64,000 nt of DNA, taken from the NCBI RefSeq assembly GCF_020740795.1, contig NC_067282.1, positions 127,281,132 to 127,345,131 of the forward strand, written 5' to 3'. The position numbers were made by a program, and so were the translations under genes. Positions 50,501-61,299 of the stretch are shown piece by piece; the stretch's first letter is position 1; every line of letters starts with the position of its first letter. The notes below the pieces were generated by a model. The model worked only from the letters and a program-made list of their open reading frames with translations, ran no database searches and had not been told where the DNA came from. The DNA is from Apus apus. Taxonomy: Eukaryota; Chordata; Aves; Apodiformes; Apodidae.

Positions 50501-51643
50501 TTAAAGCTGCTTACTGGATAGCTGTATGGTTGCATTTCTATGGTTACATTTCTCCATCTGTGAAATACCAGTTTCCTATTCTGATTGGAAATAATTGTGT
50601 AAAACTGTGGACATCATGTGTAATAAAGGAGGGAAGCTTATTCATGGTCTAATATAAAATTTTCTTACCCCTTCCCGCCAAACCACTGACTCATCCCCAT
50701 TAGTGGAGTGAGTTCACATTGTAGTTCTATTGGCTGTATTGACCCAGGATGTAAATATAACACTCCTGAAAACCTGACTTCTAGCTGCCTTTGTAGTTTA
50801 TAGAATGAAATTTTACAAAATAAACCTGCATCAAATCACTAAAACTACTGCAATTCAGCTATAGTGTGGGTAGTGTGAGAGGGGAGTTTCTTCATGTCAC
50901 TTCTGTGTCTCATTGTTCCTTTTTCCCAGGTTTTCATTCTCAAGTAATCTACACAAAATTAGATGTGGTTGACTTAAAAGAGAAATCCCCATTTCCTAAG
51001 ATGCAGAACTTACGTATCTCCCATTGAAGTGCCATAGTTCTGTAGGGCCACATTGAATTTCCTCCCAAGGAAAAATACTGTGCCAAAATCAGTCAAGGAA
51101 CTGGGACTTACACACAGCTGGTTGAGTGCACATTGGTGTTTGAATAGGTTTTCAGATGTAGTACAAGGTGCAACCATATATAGTACTGCAAGGTTTTTTC
51201 TTGGGGGAAACAGTCTTAGCAACATCAGCCTTGAAATTGTAGTATAATCTCCCAAGAGCTGCCATTTGTAGAAAATTTATTTGGGACACACTATGTTTCT
51301 AGTACTCTGGATTTATGCTTTTTATCTGCAATTTGAAAAAAACTGTAAAATAAGGCGACCTCAGGAATAAGTACATAATAATTCTTTATAGTATGTGAAT
51401 GATCACGTTTGGTGTAATACTGTTCATTCTATCAAGTGAATTACCTTTCTTTTCCCCCCCTTATTTTTAAAGTTTCACACAACAGACATGACATTTCCTG
51501 ACCTTCCTGGTTTGGAAGACCTGGGTATTCAGCCAGCATCTCTAGAACAAAAAGCAATTGAAGTTCTACGTCGTCACCGTGGATACCGCTGGTTGGATGC
51601 AGAGCTGGAGGAAGCAAAACCAGCTAAGACATATCCCATGTAA
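32557..51643 (+). CDS. NDUFA9: NDUFA9, complex I 39-kDa accessory subunit (11 exons)
   Basis: Coding exons: 32557-32614, 35608-35778, 36567-36664, 36841-36932, 39874-40015, 40697-40799, 41481-41548, 41674-41750, 46480-46575, 49493-49559, 51473-51643. All introns are GT-AG, and the joined frame is open for 380 codons and ends in TAA; human NDUFA9 has 377. Residues 1-20 are Arg-rich without acidic residues, like a mitochondrial presequence. Residues 57-76 hold the Rossmann dinucleotide-binding loop GATGFLG (63-69). Y183-x3-K187 keeps the short-chain-dehydrogenase YxxxK spacing. Family hallmarks are recognisable: [10 protein letters not shown] and [13 protein letters not shown] (exon 3), FGREDRFLN (exon 6), KTVKQPVY (exon 7), SPFEPW-like NPFEPW (exon 10), [10 protein letters not shown] and EVLRRHR (exon 11). 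From family knowledge, the protein is a matrix-side structural subunit of NADH:ubiquinone oxidoreductase that binds NADPH and stabilises the junction of its two arms; it is not thought to be catalytic. Introns 1, 8 and 9 carry CR1 insertions. The start codon lies in the CpG island with no in-frame alternative upstream in exon 1. Confidence 0.97.
34253..34420 (+). mobile_element. CR1 LINE 3' fragment in intron 1
   Basis: It holds GCCCAGGGAGGTGGTGGAGG, GGACTTCATGATCTTGAAGG and the terminal GATTCTATGATTTTGTGATC. Confidence 0.9.
34494..35242 (+). mobile_element. CR1 LINE fragment in intron 1
   Basis: It starts within late ORF2 ([19 protein letters not shown], then [14 protein letters not shown] and [19 protein letters not shown]) and runs through the 3' UTR to TGATTCTTTGATTCTGTGAT. 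It has the same orientation as the smaller CR1 73 bp upstream. Confidence 0.93.
35779..36566 (+). other. NDUFA9 intron 2
   Basis: It is 788 bp of AT-rich sequence with GT-AG ends. Nothing else is recognised. Confidence 0.9.
36933..39873 (+). other. NDUFA9 intron 4
   Basis: It is 2.9 kb long and AT-rich, with poly-T and poly-A tracts (a 19-A run at 39585-39603). A 151-codon frame at 38715-39170 has no homologue that I recognise. No transposon was named. Confidence 0.85.
40016..40696 (+). other. NDUFA9 intron 5
   Basis: It is 681 bp with GT-AG ends. Nothing is recognised inside. Confidence 0.9.
40800..41480 (+). other. NDUFA9 intron 6
   Basis: It is 681 bp with GT-AG ends. Nothing is recognised inside. 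Confidence 0.9.
44433..45917 (-). mobile_element. CR1 LINE fragment (RT to 3' end) in intron 8
   Basis: On the + strand it starts with AGAATCATAGAATGGTCTGG (the reversed octamer tail) and runs through the 3' UTR. It then enters ORF2 in the reverse sense (for example [20 protein letters not shown] and [20 protein letters not shown]). It ends in the RT start region with [13 protein letters not shown], at an abrupt junction with a second CR1 piece. Frameshifts make it inactive. Confidence 0.93.
45918..46105 (-). mobile_element. Second CR1 piece fused to the intron 8 copy
   Basis: It encodes, on the - strand, [20 protein letters not shown], then [20 protein letters not shown]. This is the same late-RT segment already present at about 45130-45290, but in a different CR1 version. 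It therefore lies out of order, ahead of the RT start, at a junction near 45917. Confidence 0.85.
46576..49492 (+). other. NDUFA9 intron 9
   Basis: It is 2.9 kb long and more than half is a + strand CR1 (46820-48409). The remainder shows nothing recognisable. Confidence 0.9.
46820..48409 (+). mobile_element. CR1 LINE fragment (RT to 3' end) in intron 9
   Basis: RT motifs follow in order: [35 protein letters not shown], then after a frameshift [60 protein letters not shown] and [13 protein letters not shown] (ADDT-type active site changed to AEDT). The 3' UTR ends at GAGATTCTATGATAAC. The copy is inactive. Confidence 0.94.
49560..51472 (+). other. NDUFA9 intron 10
   Basis: It is 1.9 kb long and ends in a pyrimidine-rich acceptor tract. 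No repeat or nested gene was recognised. Confidence 0.88.
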
Positions 51644-51818
51644 CAGCTGATAAGGTGGTTACTTAATGCTTCTTAAACTGCCTTTGTATGACCCTGTTTG
51701 TTTGGAAAACTGTATATACTGAGTAAAATATACTAATAATGTAAGCTATATTTCACCAGTGTTGTCTTTTTATTTATGGAAGACTGTAATTGAAATGCAG
51801 TTTTTCTCTTTAAAAGAT

Positions 51819-51824
51819 AATAAA
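51819..51824 (+). terminator. NDUFA9 polyadenylation signal
   Basis: A canonical AATAAA lies 175 nt after the TAA stop and is followed by T-rich and GT-containing sequence. This gives a 3' UTR of roughly 200 nt ending near 51845. Confidence 0.75.
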
Positions 51825-51845
51825 AGTAAGTTACATATTGTTGCT

Positions 51846-53062
51846 TAGCTTATGAGCATTTAAATATTTTGAAGGCTGGGGGGCTAGTGGAATGTGTCTT
51901 GACACTAGTCAGTTTCTCCCTTGGTTCTTAAAGCATCCCTGTCTTTATTTAGTAAGTGCTGAAGTGATTTGAAGAATGTTGGGGTTCAGGACTAAGTTGC
52001 GTAGAACATGTCCTTTCCAGCAGGCATTGCTGGTACTGCCACCTATTCAGATTATGAAGTATCAGCAAAACCCCGTTTTTAAGTTATTGAGTCTTCTGAG
52101 CTTTGTTTTCTGCCCTCAGTGCAACTGTTACAGAAAACATCAACTAAAATGGCATGAACTGTATCTAAGGTCAGGGAGCATCGATCAGACATGTAAACAA
52201 GGTACTACAAGTCATCTGATCCCTTGTGATGTAATTTCTTCCATTTTTAAATGAGAAAAGTAGTTATTTTTAGATGCGCAAAGCTTTTATGTGCTTTTAT
52301 GGGACTCGGTGTTTTGGGAAGAGAGACGAGCTTTACTTCAGGATTAAGTATTTTCAATTGTATTAAGATCAAAGAAAGTTCCCTGCCTCAATTTGATCAA
52401 TAACTGGAGACATTCCTTGAATTAAGGAGTGAGCTGCTAGTTCTGGGAGTCAGATCACATTAACTAGGATGAGTTGAAATTGGTGGGGAAACTAGTTTTA
52501 AACTGGGGCTGAGGGGGGAAAAATGAGTGACAGAACATTCTGTGTTTTCATCTCCAGGCTTCCTACTACTTGACTTTGTTGGATGTGAACTTGGACAAGT
52601 TGAACACATGGGTATCAAAAGTCTAATGGAGGAGAAATCCAAAGTGGAAAATGGGATGGAATAGGTGATAAAACAGGAGAGTAGAAAAGAGAGAATAGAA
52701 GGATTGAAAAAAACAAAGAGATTAAGGTTAGGGAAGGCACAGAAGTTTCTTTGATTAAATCAAAACAGATTGCTAGAGCCAAAGATGCAAGATGCTGCTG
52801 CAAGTTTCACTTTCCGTATACTTTGCCTTCCATAGCACTTCTGCTTCTCACCTTATAGAAACCACAGTGTGGTTTCTCATTATTTATCCTTCCAAAGCAA
52901 TTTCTTTAGTCTTTAGTGGTCTTGAATGTAAAAAAAAAAAAAAAAAAAAAAAAAGTCACTTATTTTGTAATGTAGTGCAGAGTACAAAATTACTATAATT
53001 CAGTTTCATCAGTGATTTTTATCCCTACTCATTTATCAGTGAGAAGATCTCACAATTAACTG
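51846..53062. other. Intergenic after NDUFA9
   Basis: It contains a 25-A run (52930-52954). Nothing else is recognised. Confidence 0.5.
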
Positions 53063-53307
53063 GTGATAGAACAAGAGGGAATGGCCTCAAGCTGTGCCAG
53101 GGAAGGTTTAAACTAGACATTAGGGAGAACTTTTTCACTGAAAGAGTTGTTAGATGTTAGAACATGCTGCCCATCAGATTGAGGTGATTGAGTCACCATC
53201 CCTGGATGTGTTTAAAAATCATACAGATGTGGTGCTTGGGAAGTAGGGTTAATGGTTGGACTCGATGATCTTAAAGGTTTTTTCCAACCTAAGTGATTCT
53301 ATGATCT
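53063..53307 (+). mobile_element. CR1 LINE 3' fragment
   Basis: GATAGAACAAGAGGGAATGG opens it, then AAACTAGACATTAGGGAGAA and GGTTGGACTCGATGATCTTA, ending AGTGATTCTATGATC. Confidence 0.92.
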
Positions 53308-55800
53308 TTCTTTTTATCCTAACCCTAGTTTCTCAGCTTGCAATGTTTTTTCAGCTAATTTGCAAAGTACTGAAGGTCCTTTAAACGTGTGACTGATGTT
53401 CCGTGCCTTTGTGCAGGACGTCACTTAAAGCGGTATGGTTTTCCACCCTCCCCACAAGAGGTCACTGGTGGAGCAGAAGGTGGCAAGTCTTTTAAGAGCA
53501 TGGGGCCCCTTTATGTTTTGCAGCCGGTTCTATCCCCAGGCTTTGCCATTTCTTCTCTCTATTCCTTGCCTGCATGCAGCCAGAGGGTTGTCCAGAATGG
53601 AGTTTTCAAGTCAGGCCCAAAACTGTACCTCAGAAAGTTTAGGTACAGTGATATAATAATACACGGTGCTGGTACCATCTCGCTGAAAGGGAGCCTGCTT
53701 TGGTCCTTTCCCAGTACATAATCAAATAATCTACTTTATGGCCTACCTTCAGCCTGTTCTAGAGGGTCTGTCTTGAGAGAAGGTAGACCCTTGGCAGCAT
53801 CTGTTCATGAACCAGATTAAGTATCTGCATGGCTGTGCGAGTGTGTGGGCACACTTAGAAGACAGATGGTTAAAGACCAATAAGGGCTGAAGAGTTGGTG
53901 AAGGCAATCATGCCTGCAGTTGTATGTGTATATAGCTCTGTGTGTGTGTGTGTTCATAACTTGTATGTGTATACATGTCCCACCCAACCTTGGACAGTCT
54001 GATGGAAAATATATGCATTTTTATGGGACTGAGAAGAAAACATTAAAACATCACTTGTCACTTTTGTCACTCAGCTACCCTTAAAGGAAAAAGTGACACT
54101 TCTGGTCAGTGTAGTTAACTTGGTTCATGTGCTGCCTTGGAGCACTAGTTTATCTTGCTTGATGTGAAAAGAAGTTAAAAGGAGTAGGAGAATATTGTGA
54201 GATTGTTCTAATGGTAATGTCTTCCTCATATAAATTGGAGCACCTCTGTATTTTGAGTTTGTGTGTGAAGTATTGATAGCTTTTACATTTTCAGTATGAA
54301 AGGCAGTAGGTATGGAGAAAGGAGGAGACAGCAAAAGCAGAAAATTTAACCCACTTTGATTTTTGAGATTCCCTTGCAAGTAGGACTGGAAGATACTTGC
54401 ATTTTAGGAACAGCTTGTATCGGTGGAAATAGTATGTGCATCTAAGGGTGGAGAGAAAGATTTGGACCTTGTATTTCTTCAAAAACTGTATTTTGAGCAG
54501 TTAGGACTCTGATTTGGGCTTACTGCTAATTCTGTGCATGTTTATGCTGAACGTATGGTTAACACTTAAATTGCACTGTTCATAGTATATTGTTTCAAGT
54601 TGGAACAGGACTTGCATAGAACTAACTAAGACTTCTTGTTGGTCTGCTGCTTTATTCTTACCTCTTCAGTTTTCTCCCTTGACTTGTAAAGCCTTAAAAC
54701 TTTCTTGTGTTGCTTAGAGGGCAGATGGTTAATGACCAGCAAAATTGTTCTGTAGTTACCTCTCTGCTGTTTTTTGTTCTTTTGTTTCCCCTGCACTAAT
54801 TGATACTTGGATACACATTATATGAAATTAGGATATCAGAGGACTGCTATATTTAAAGTAATTTGAAGTAGTGAGTGATTCATGATAGTGTTACTGCAGC
54901 CTCTGTGAGCTGTGGAGGCAGAAGGTGAAGAACACTGATGAAACGGCAAAGGAAAACCTGGTGGCAGAGCTGAGAATAGAGTGACAGTGTGCTGCTGTGG
55001 CTTCTTTCTATCCTCTTGATGGCTAGTTGTAGCCTGAGACTCACCCTAAGCACCATCCTATCTTGAAAAAGCTTGCAAAGGTGTTAACATGAAAATTTTT
55101 GTAAGAAACAAATAAATTTTGGTTTGTATATAAAGCAGCAACACTAAGTCATATCTGAACCACTTCCAAGATTTTGGAGAGTGGTTTCATGTTAATGGGC
55201 AAAGCTTGTTTGATTGTGTTTGGTTTTTTTGGGGGGATGGTAAAAACTAGAAAATGGAAATTGCATTTTTCATTGCCATTGAGGAATCTCATCCATATCC
55301 CAGGGGTTTTGTTCTCGGGATTCTGATTTGGAGCAGGGCACAGAGTACCCAGTTTGCAAAACATGTATGGCAGTGTGTGTGCCTTGGTTTACCATCTGTA
55401 TTTCCACGGTCTTGGTTAGAATTAAAGCAGCCAGTAGTCAGAGCTACTGCTTAGCAAATACTTTTGTAGTTCTTCCACTTTTTCTGTAACTTTCTTCATC
55501 AACATTTATCCTCTCAGCTGATACAATGGATTAAAAAGTCATTAAATGCTTTCAAAGTTTTTTGCTTTGTGTATATATATATGATAGGATTTTTTTAATA
55601 TTTCAACTTTTCTGGTGCAGTAGGAGGAAGTATAAACCAATAAAGAAGGAAGGAGTTGACTTATGCAGAACAGTTACAAAACCGGGAAAATTATTTTTTT
55701 GGAATAAGATTTATTATGGCTGTGTTTCTACTCTGTTGTTCATCTTCCTATGCCATTACTTTTCCCTCTACATGGAGGCGAAAAAATAGCCCCATGAGAA
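53308..55800. other. Intergenic, nothing recognised
   Basis: A 110-codon frame at 53389-53721 and a short GT-rich tract near 53937-53952 are the only visible items. No family was recognised. Confidence 0.45.
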
Positions 55801-56150
55801 ATCACAGAATGGCTTGGGTTGGAAGGGACCTTTAAAGATCATCTAGTCCAATTGATCTGCCATTGGCAGAGACACCTTCCACTAGACCAGATTGCTCAAA
55901 TCACCGAGGCCTTGAATGCTTCCAGTGATGGGGTACCCAGAACTTCCCTGAGCAGCCTGTTCCAGTGTCTCATCACCTTTCTTCATAGGAGAGTTGTTAC
56001 AGATCTCTGATTATTTTTGTGGCCCTCCTCTGGACTTGATCCAATAGGTGCATGTAATTTTTGTGTTGGGGCCACCAAAATGGGAACCAGTACTCCAGCT
56101 GGGCTTTCACGACAGTAACAGGTCACATTTTTTAATGCAGCCCAGGACAC
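55801..56150 (-). mobile_element. CR1 LINE 3' fragment
   Basis: The + strand begins ATCACAGAATGGCTTGGGTT, then GGAAGGGACCTTTAAAGATC and CACCTTCCACTAGACCAG. It later has GTGGCCCTCCTCTGGAC and AATGCAGCCCAGGACAC. Confidence 0.9.
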
Positions 56151-58699
56151 AAAATAGGGAGGTTAATAAAATCATGAACACCAAAATGTTTCTATTCCAG
56201 TTGGAAAGTTTTCTTTCATAAAAACAGTTAAGTAAAATTTTGAATCAGCTCTGGTGAAACCTTTGTGGTTGGGAATAAGCTGGAAAATTCTTCAGCTATG
56301 GAGATCAACTCTACTAATTTTGAGCAATTTTCAGTTTGTGTTACTTTAAAATCTAGATGGATCAATACATGTGATTGTGAAAAGTAAAATGAAAACCTCA
56401 ATGAATGTGGAGCATTTGGGGAATACATATGTCAGTATCCTCGACTTTAGTTACAAAATAAGTGGATCCAGGCAGTGTTTCTGTATCTTCAGAACATCCA
56501 TATGTATTCTTGCCAACAGGAAAAAGTGGTTCAGTTTGATGTGGGTTAAATACTAATGTGGATTTAAATGCAGCTGCAGAACCTTCTGGGCTACAAACTA
56601 AATGCAGTGATGGCAACAGTGTGCACATCTATACTGTGGTGATTTAAAGAGAAGGAAGCCTTGGCAGAGTTTTGTCTTAATGCAGTTTTTTCCTATGATT
56701 TGCAAGAGGTAGTGTATTAAAGACACTTGTATGTGTTTCTGTATTGGAAAGTTTGGCAAAGGCCCATGAGGATAACGGCAAGTGAATGGACATTGAAGAT
56801 GTTAAAAATATGAACAGGAAAGAATAAAAATATATCAGTCAGGAAAATATACAGGCCATTGTATTTTTGGGAGGAAAACCATCAGACATCAAGTGAGAGG
56901 GAGCTTGGAAAGAAATACAGCTCTGAAGGTTGTAGCACATGGTGCACAGAGGCCAGCTTCACAGAATAAAAGTTGGAAGCACGTTTTGGGATAGTGATGA
57001 GAGGCACAAGTCTGGTTATGGTAGTGACTGTTGATGTCAATTCCTGATCTTTCCTCTAGAGTTACCATTCCTGAAACCTAGAAGTTCAAATAATTTCAAA
57101 CCCAATATGAATGTGAAGAGTGATTCACAACATCCCTTCTTGACTAAAGAAGTATTTTTCCTTGGTGTGGACCATCTCTTTATACTCCAGTTACAATACA
57201 CTGTACTTCCTTTTACTGGCAGGCAACTGGAGTCCCTAGGAGCAGCTCAGTTTCTAGGCAGTGCTCAGTTTCTACCACATAAGGTAAAAATCTGGAGTTT
57301 GGAAAAATAGGACTTTTGCTTAGTGTTTCCTTGTTAGCTGTGGAGTGGGCTTAGTGCACTTACCAGCAAGCCCAGAAATTATGAATCTTAGAAACTATTT
57401 CCCCTACCTCCTTTCTTCTGGGTATCACAGACGTATCTGCTGTAACACAAGACCAGTGAAGGATCATTCTTTGATCCTGAAAGTGAGTGGAGTGGTGCAG
57501 ATCCTGTAGATACGCTGATCTCCTCTCTCTGGTTCACCCCAGAATACCCAAACCATGTACAAAATGTTCCTGTTACCAAAGTCGTATTTTGTTGGTACTT
57601 GTAACCAAACATAAAGTATTTAAAAAACTAATATTTTAAAATACTCAGTTTTAAATGCTACTGTACTACACTTGTACTGTTAAGCTGTGCCTATGTATTT
57701 ACAGTGCATACTTGTAGTTTAGCCATGATGAACAGTGCAAGGTGCTCTTTGCTCCCCTCTTCTTTATTTATTTTTAATGGCTTTAAAATGAGCTGTGCAA
57801 AAATATCATCATAATATCTTGGCTGTGGTCTGAGCAGTGTTTACAGCCAATGGACTGAAAGTGCTGAGTGTGATGGCATGCAAATCCTGAACTGCCCTAC
57901 CTTTTTTTCCTGGCATTTCATACTGTAAGTAATTTGATGGCAGTTGTTCATTTGCTGTTACACTGTTTACTGGATTTCAGAATACAATCTGCTATGTTCT
58001 TGACAGCTTATTTTTTTCTTTCCCAAGATGAATCTCATTCTGTCAATTTTCTATCCCTGTTTCTATCCAGAGGTTCTTTATTTTTCTTTTCGCCAGTTTT
58101 TCCTAAAATTTCAACAGAAGCATAATCTTTATGTCTTGGAAAAATGCTTTTGTCTTCACTTTGTTAGTGTTTATGAAAAAAGTAAATTTTTTTTTTTTCC
58201 CTCAAAACAACTAACCTGATGTGTTGCTGGGTTTCATCTTTTTAGTTTTGCTTCCCTGTTCTCCCCTCTGTCCCCCCGAGGAAACCCCCTCAAAAAAGGT
58301 TCTGAAAGTCTGAAAGAAGCAGGAGTATCTTAGCACAGGTGAGCACAGTTTTTTTTATATGTCAAGAGAAAAAGAGATTACTCTTTTCCATTTGAAGGTC
58401 AGCTTTTTGACATGTATGAAACAAGTAACCTATTGACACATTTAAGTTGCGTATTCTTGGAGCTGTCAAAAAGCTTACCAAAACAAACTATTCCTTTGCA
58501 TATTTTTTTTTTTTATTATATCTTTGTATCTTTAATGAAATATAAGGCATCTTATTTTCTGGCTTGGCCTACATAATTGATAAGGAGGTGCAGTGTTTTG
58601 CATACTGAGTTATCTCTACGTTATCATGAAAGAATAGTTGAGGGATTGTTCTTAGGCCTTGGAAGTTAATGAAAGGACAAAGCTGTTTGTGGCATGCTA
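56151..58699. other. Intergenic, nothing recognised
   Basis: This is AT-rich DNA with several poly-T tracts. No exon or repeat was identified before the LTR-like element. Confidence 0.45.
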
Positions 58700-59768
58700 T
58701 TAGACAAGGTTTTGGTAGCAAGGGGCTTCTGCGAGAAGCTGCTAGAAGCTTCCCTCATGTCCAACAGAGCCAATGGCAGCTGGGTCCAAGACAGACCTGC
58801 TGCTGGCCAAGGCTGGGCCCATCAGCAAGGGTGGTAGCACCTCTGCAGCAACGTACTTAGAAAGGAGGAAAAAGCCTGCTGATCAAGAGCAGCTGGAGAG
58901 AGGAGTAAGAATATGTGAGAGCAGCAACTTTGTAGGCAGCTAGGTCAGTAAAGAGGGAGGGGGACTGGGTGCTCCAGGTGCTAGAGCAGAGATTCCCCTG
59001 CAGCCCATGGAGGCCCAAGGTGGAGCAGATATCCACCTGCAGCCTGTGGAGGACCTCATGCCAAAGAAGCAGGTGAACATGCCTAAAGGAGCCTGTGACC
59101 CTGTGGAAAGCCCCAGACCAGAGCAGGCTCGTGGCAGGACCTGTGACCCGTGGAGAGAGGAGTCCATGCTGGAGCAGGTTTGCTGACTGGACTTCTGACC
59201 CCCCCACACTGCAGCAGTCTGTTCCTGAAGGACTGCACCCTGTGGGAGGGACCCGTGCTGGAGCAGTTCTTGAAGAATTGCAGGCCAAGGGAAGGACTCA
59301 TGTTGGCGAAGTTTGTGGGGGACTGTCTCCTGTGGGAGGGATCTCCAGTGGAGCAGGAGTTGTCCTCCTGAGCAGGAAGGAGCGGCAGAGACAGCACATG
59401 ATGAACTGACCATAACTCCCATTCCCACCCACCCGTGCCACTCATGGGGAGAAGGTCGAGGAAATCCTGGAGTGAGCCTGAGCCCAGGAAGAAGGGAGGG
59501 CTGGGGGAAGCTGTTGTAAGGTTTCTGTGTGATTTCTCATCACCCTACTCGGATTTGCTTGGTAATGAAGTGAATGGGTTTCCCCGAGTCGAGTCTGTTT
59601 TGCCTGTGACGGCACCAGGTGTGTGATCTCCCCCCGCAGCCTCTCCCTGTGCTTTCTCTCTCGGGCCCCTGAGCAGGGCGCTTTGGCAGGCACTGGGTGT
59701 CCAGCTGGGGTCAATGCACCACACACACCTAGCCCCTCTTTCCCTCGTGCTGACCAGAACACACCGAG
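58700..59768 (+). mobile_element. Long LTR-like avian repeat, copy B
   Basis: This GC-rich block is full of near-repeated phrases of the type GTGGGAGGGACC...GCTGGAGCAG. It contains GAAGAAGGGAGGG, then GTCGAGTCTGTTTTGCC, and it ends in CAGCTGGGGTCAATGCACC, like the 3' end of avian ERVL-family LTRs. Its 3' half is homologous to the reverse complement of 1149-1740. Open frames on both strands here are by-products of this composition. Confidence 0.6.
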
Positions 59769-60297
59769 TGTCAGTTATTCCCCTAGGGAAATGTCTCTGG
59801 TAAGTCTTACTCTCCAAGTTGTGGCAGGTATTCTATGGGAAAGTTCTAGATGATGCAGGCAGGAATGTAAACAACTACAGCTTTGGCAGTGATTGGGACA
59901 TGAATGACCCTGTGCCTTGACAAAGCTTTGTTTACAGGTGTGGTTGAATCCCATGATTTTTCTCTACAATGAGCTTACTGGTCTTGGCCAGCATCAAGTT
60001 TTGACAAGGGATTTAGCTATCAATTTGTGATAAACTGTTGCCAAAACTTGACTTCATTCACTATGGTCTCTCCAGTTGCTGGCATTTAGACCTCCAAGCA
60101 CACAAATGCACACAGGATAGAGAGGTTTTGGTAGTGGTGAGCTGCAGGAGTGACCTGTGTGGGAGAAGGCTGTGAAGGACAGTACACCAGTCACAATTGC
60201 TTCCAGCCAGCTCAAAATCTGATGGAAAATCCATTTTAGTGTATTTTTGTATTTTTGTTTCATTAGATTCACAGTTCCCTAGTTGCTAATGACCATA
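59769..60297. other. Gap between two LTR-like elements
   Basis: No coding or repeat signal was recognised. Confidence 0.45.
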
Positions 60298-60695
60298 TGT
60301 CCTGGTTTCTCTGGGGTCAAAACACCGGCCAGCCATGGATGGCAGACCATTGGTAGCCCAGAGTCAGCTGGCAGCTTCAGTCAGGGAAGCCAGCCCAAGC
60401 TGACCAACAGATGTATTGCACACCACCTACCTCATGGTCTTTATACAAGAGGCAGAGTGCTAAGGGTGGGGAGGTTGGTTTCCTGGGGCTTTCTCCCTTC
60501 TGGCCTTTTACTCCTGAGGTCTAGACTGAGCATAAGCTTACCTACCATATGTTGGTGTTCGTATTAGTTTTGATATTTAATTAAATCTGCTTATATTTCA
60601 ACCCACAGGTCTTCCCAATTCTCCTTGGCTGGGGAGGGACCACTGGGTGAGAGAGCAAACTGCTTCAGTTTAGCCCTAGATGCAGGTTGAAAAAA
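60298..60695 (+). mobile_element. Degenerate avian ERVL-type solo LTR
   Basis: It starts TGTCCTGGTTTCTCTGG, like the common avian ERVL LTR start. An AATTAAATCT stretch is followed by CAACCCACAGG, then a TGGCTGGGGAGGG...GGGTGAGAGAGCAAACTGC stretch that parallels the LTR 3' third. No internal retroviral genes flank it. The end is eroded. Confidence 0.6.
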
Positions 60696-60847
60696 GACAC
60701 CAGGAAATGAGGAACTAGCTTGCAGTTTATTCTAATTGTCATTGTGTGTACATGTGCTTTGGTGCATGGCAGACTTTCTGACATCTACTCAACTTCCTAC
60801 AGTGCCATCCCAGGTGCTCACTCAGTTCACATGATTCATTACACAAG

Positions 60848-60912
60848 CCAATGAGAGCTGCCTGCCTTCTCTAACACTGGTAACTGGTACAGATACATAT
60901 AAGCATGCAAAT
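60848..60912 (+). promoter_or_regulatory. Putative GALNT8 core promoter (CCAAT, TATA-like, octamer)
   Basis: CCAAT at 60848-60852, a TATA-like ATATAAG at 60897-60903 and an octamer ATGCAAAT at 60905-60912 are spaced as expected for boxes at about -80 and -30. This predicts a start near 60925-60935 and a 5' UTR of about 170 nt before the ATG at 61104. Confidence 0.45.
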
Positions 60913-61103
60913 AGAAACACGGATAAGCTGCACCCTATCATCATCAGTTCTATGACTCATTGAAGTCTATTAGTTACTTCATCTGAGCAGTCTTAGCTTA
61001 GTCAGTTTGAAGCAGTGCTTCTGGAAAGGAAGACTTAGTGCAGACCCAAAACCACAGGCAAACTCCAGCTAGCAGCAGAACACTGACTTTCTTGAAGCTT
61101 ACA

Positions 61104-61299
61104 ATGGCACGCTGGAAGAAGCCGGGTACAGTTGCACTTTTAATCATGAATACAGGTTTTGTGTGTTATATTGTGCACTTACTGCAAAATCAAAGACAGG
61201 GAAGACTTGATTCCTTGGAAGTTAATTCTCGATCTCTGAACCAAGAAAATAACATCCTTCAGAGATTGGACCATTTGGACTGGAACATTAATAACCTTT
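61104..61299 (+). CDS. GALNT8: Probable GALNT8 first coding exon (partial gene)
   Basis: The ATG at 61104 has a good context (ACAATGG) and opens 65 codons before a consensus donor GTAAGT at 61300. The product begins with basic residues (R3, K5, K6), then a hydrophobic signal-anchor segment at about 9-27, then a polar stem containing LQRLDHLDWNINNL. That stem resembles the RLDHLEVN segment of human GALNT8. This fits the cytosolic tail, membrane anchor and stem of a Golgi type II polypeptide GalNAc-transferase, which starts mucin-type O-glycosylation. GALNT8 is also the gene expected after NDUFA9 from human order. An in-frame ATG at 61038 would add 22 residues but has a weaker case. The catalytic exons lie outside the window. 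Identity rests on synteny plus a short match. Confidence 0.68.

Noticed and set aside
58857-59445. Overlapping 120-162 codon - strand frames
   Set aside because: They lie wholly inside the LTR-like repeat and arise from its internal near-repeats.
61038-61103. Upstream in-frame ATG for GALNT8
   Set aside because: It would put a polar 22-residue extension before the signal anchor; the ATG at 61104 has better context and fits a short cytosolic tail.
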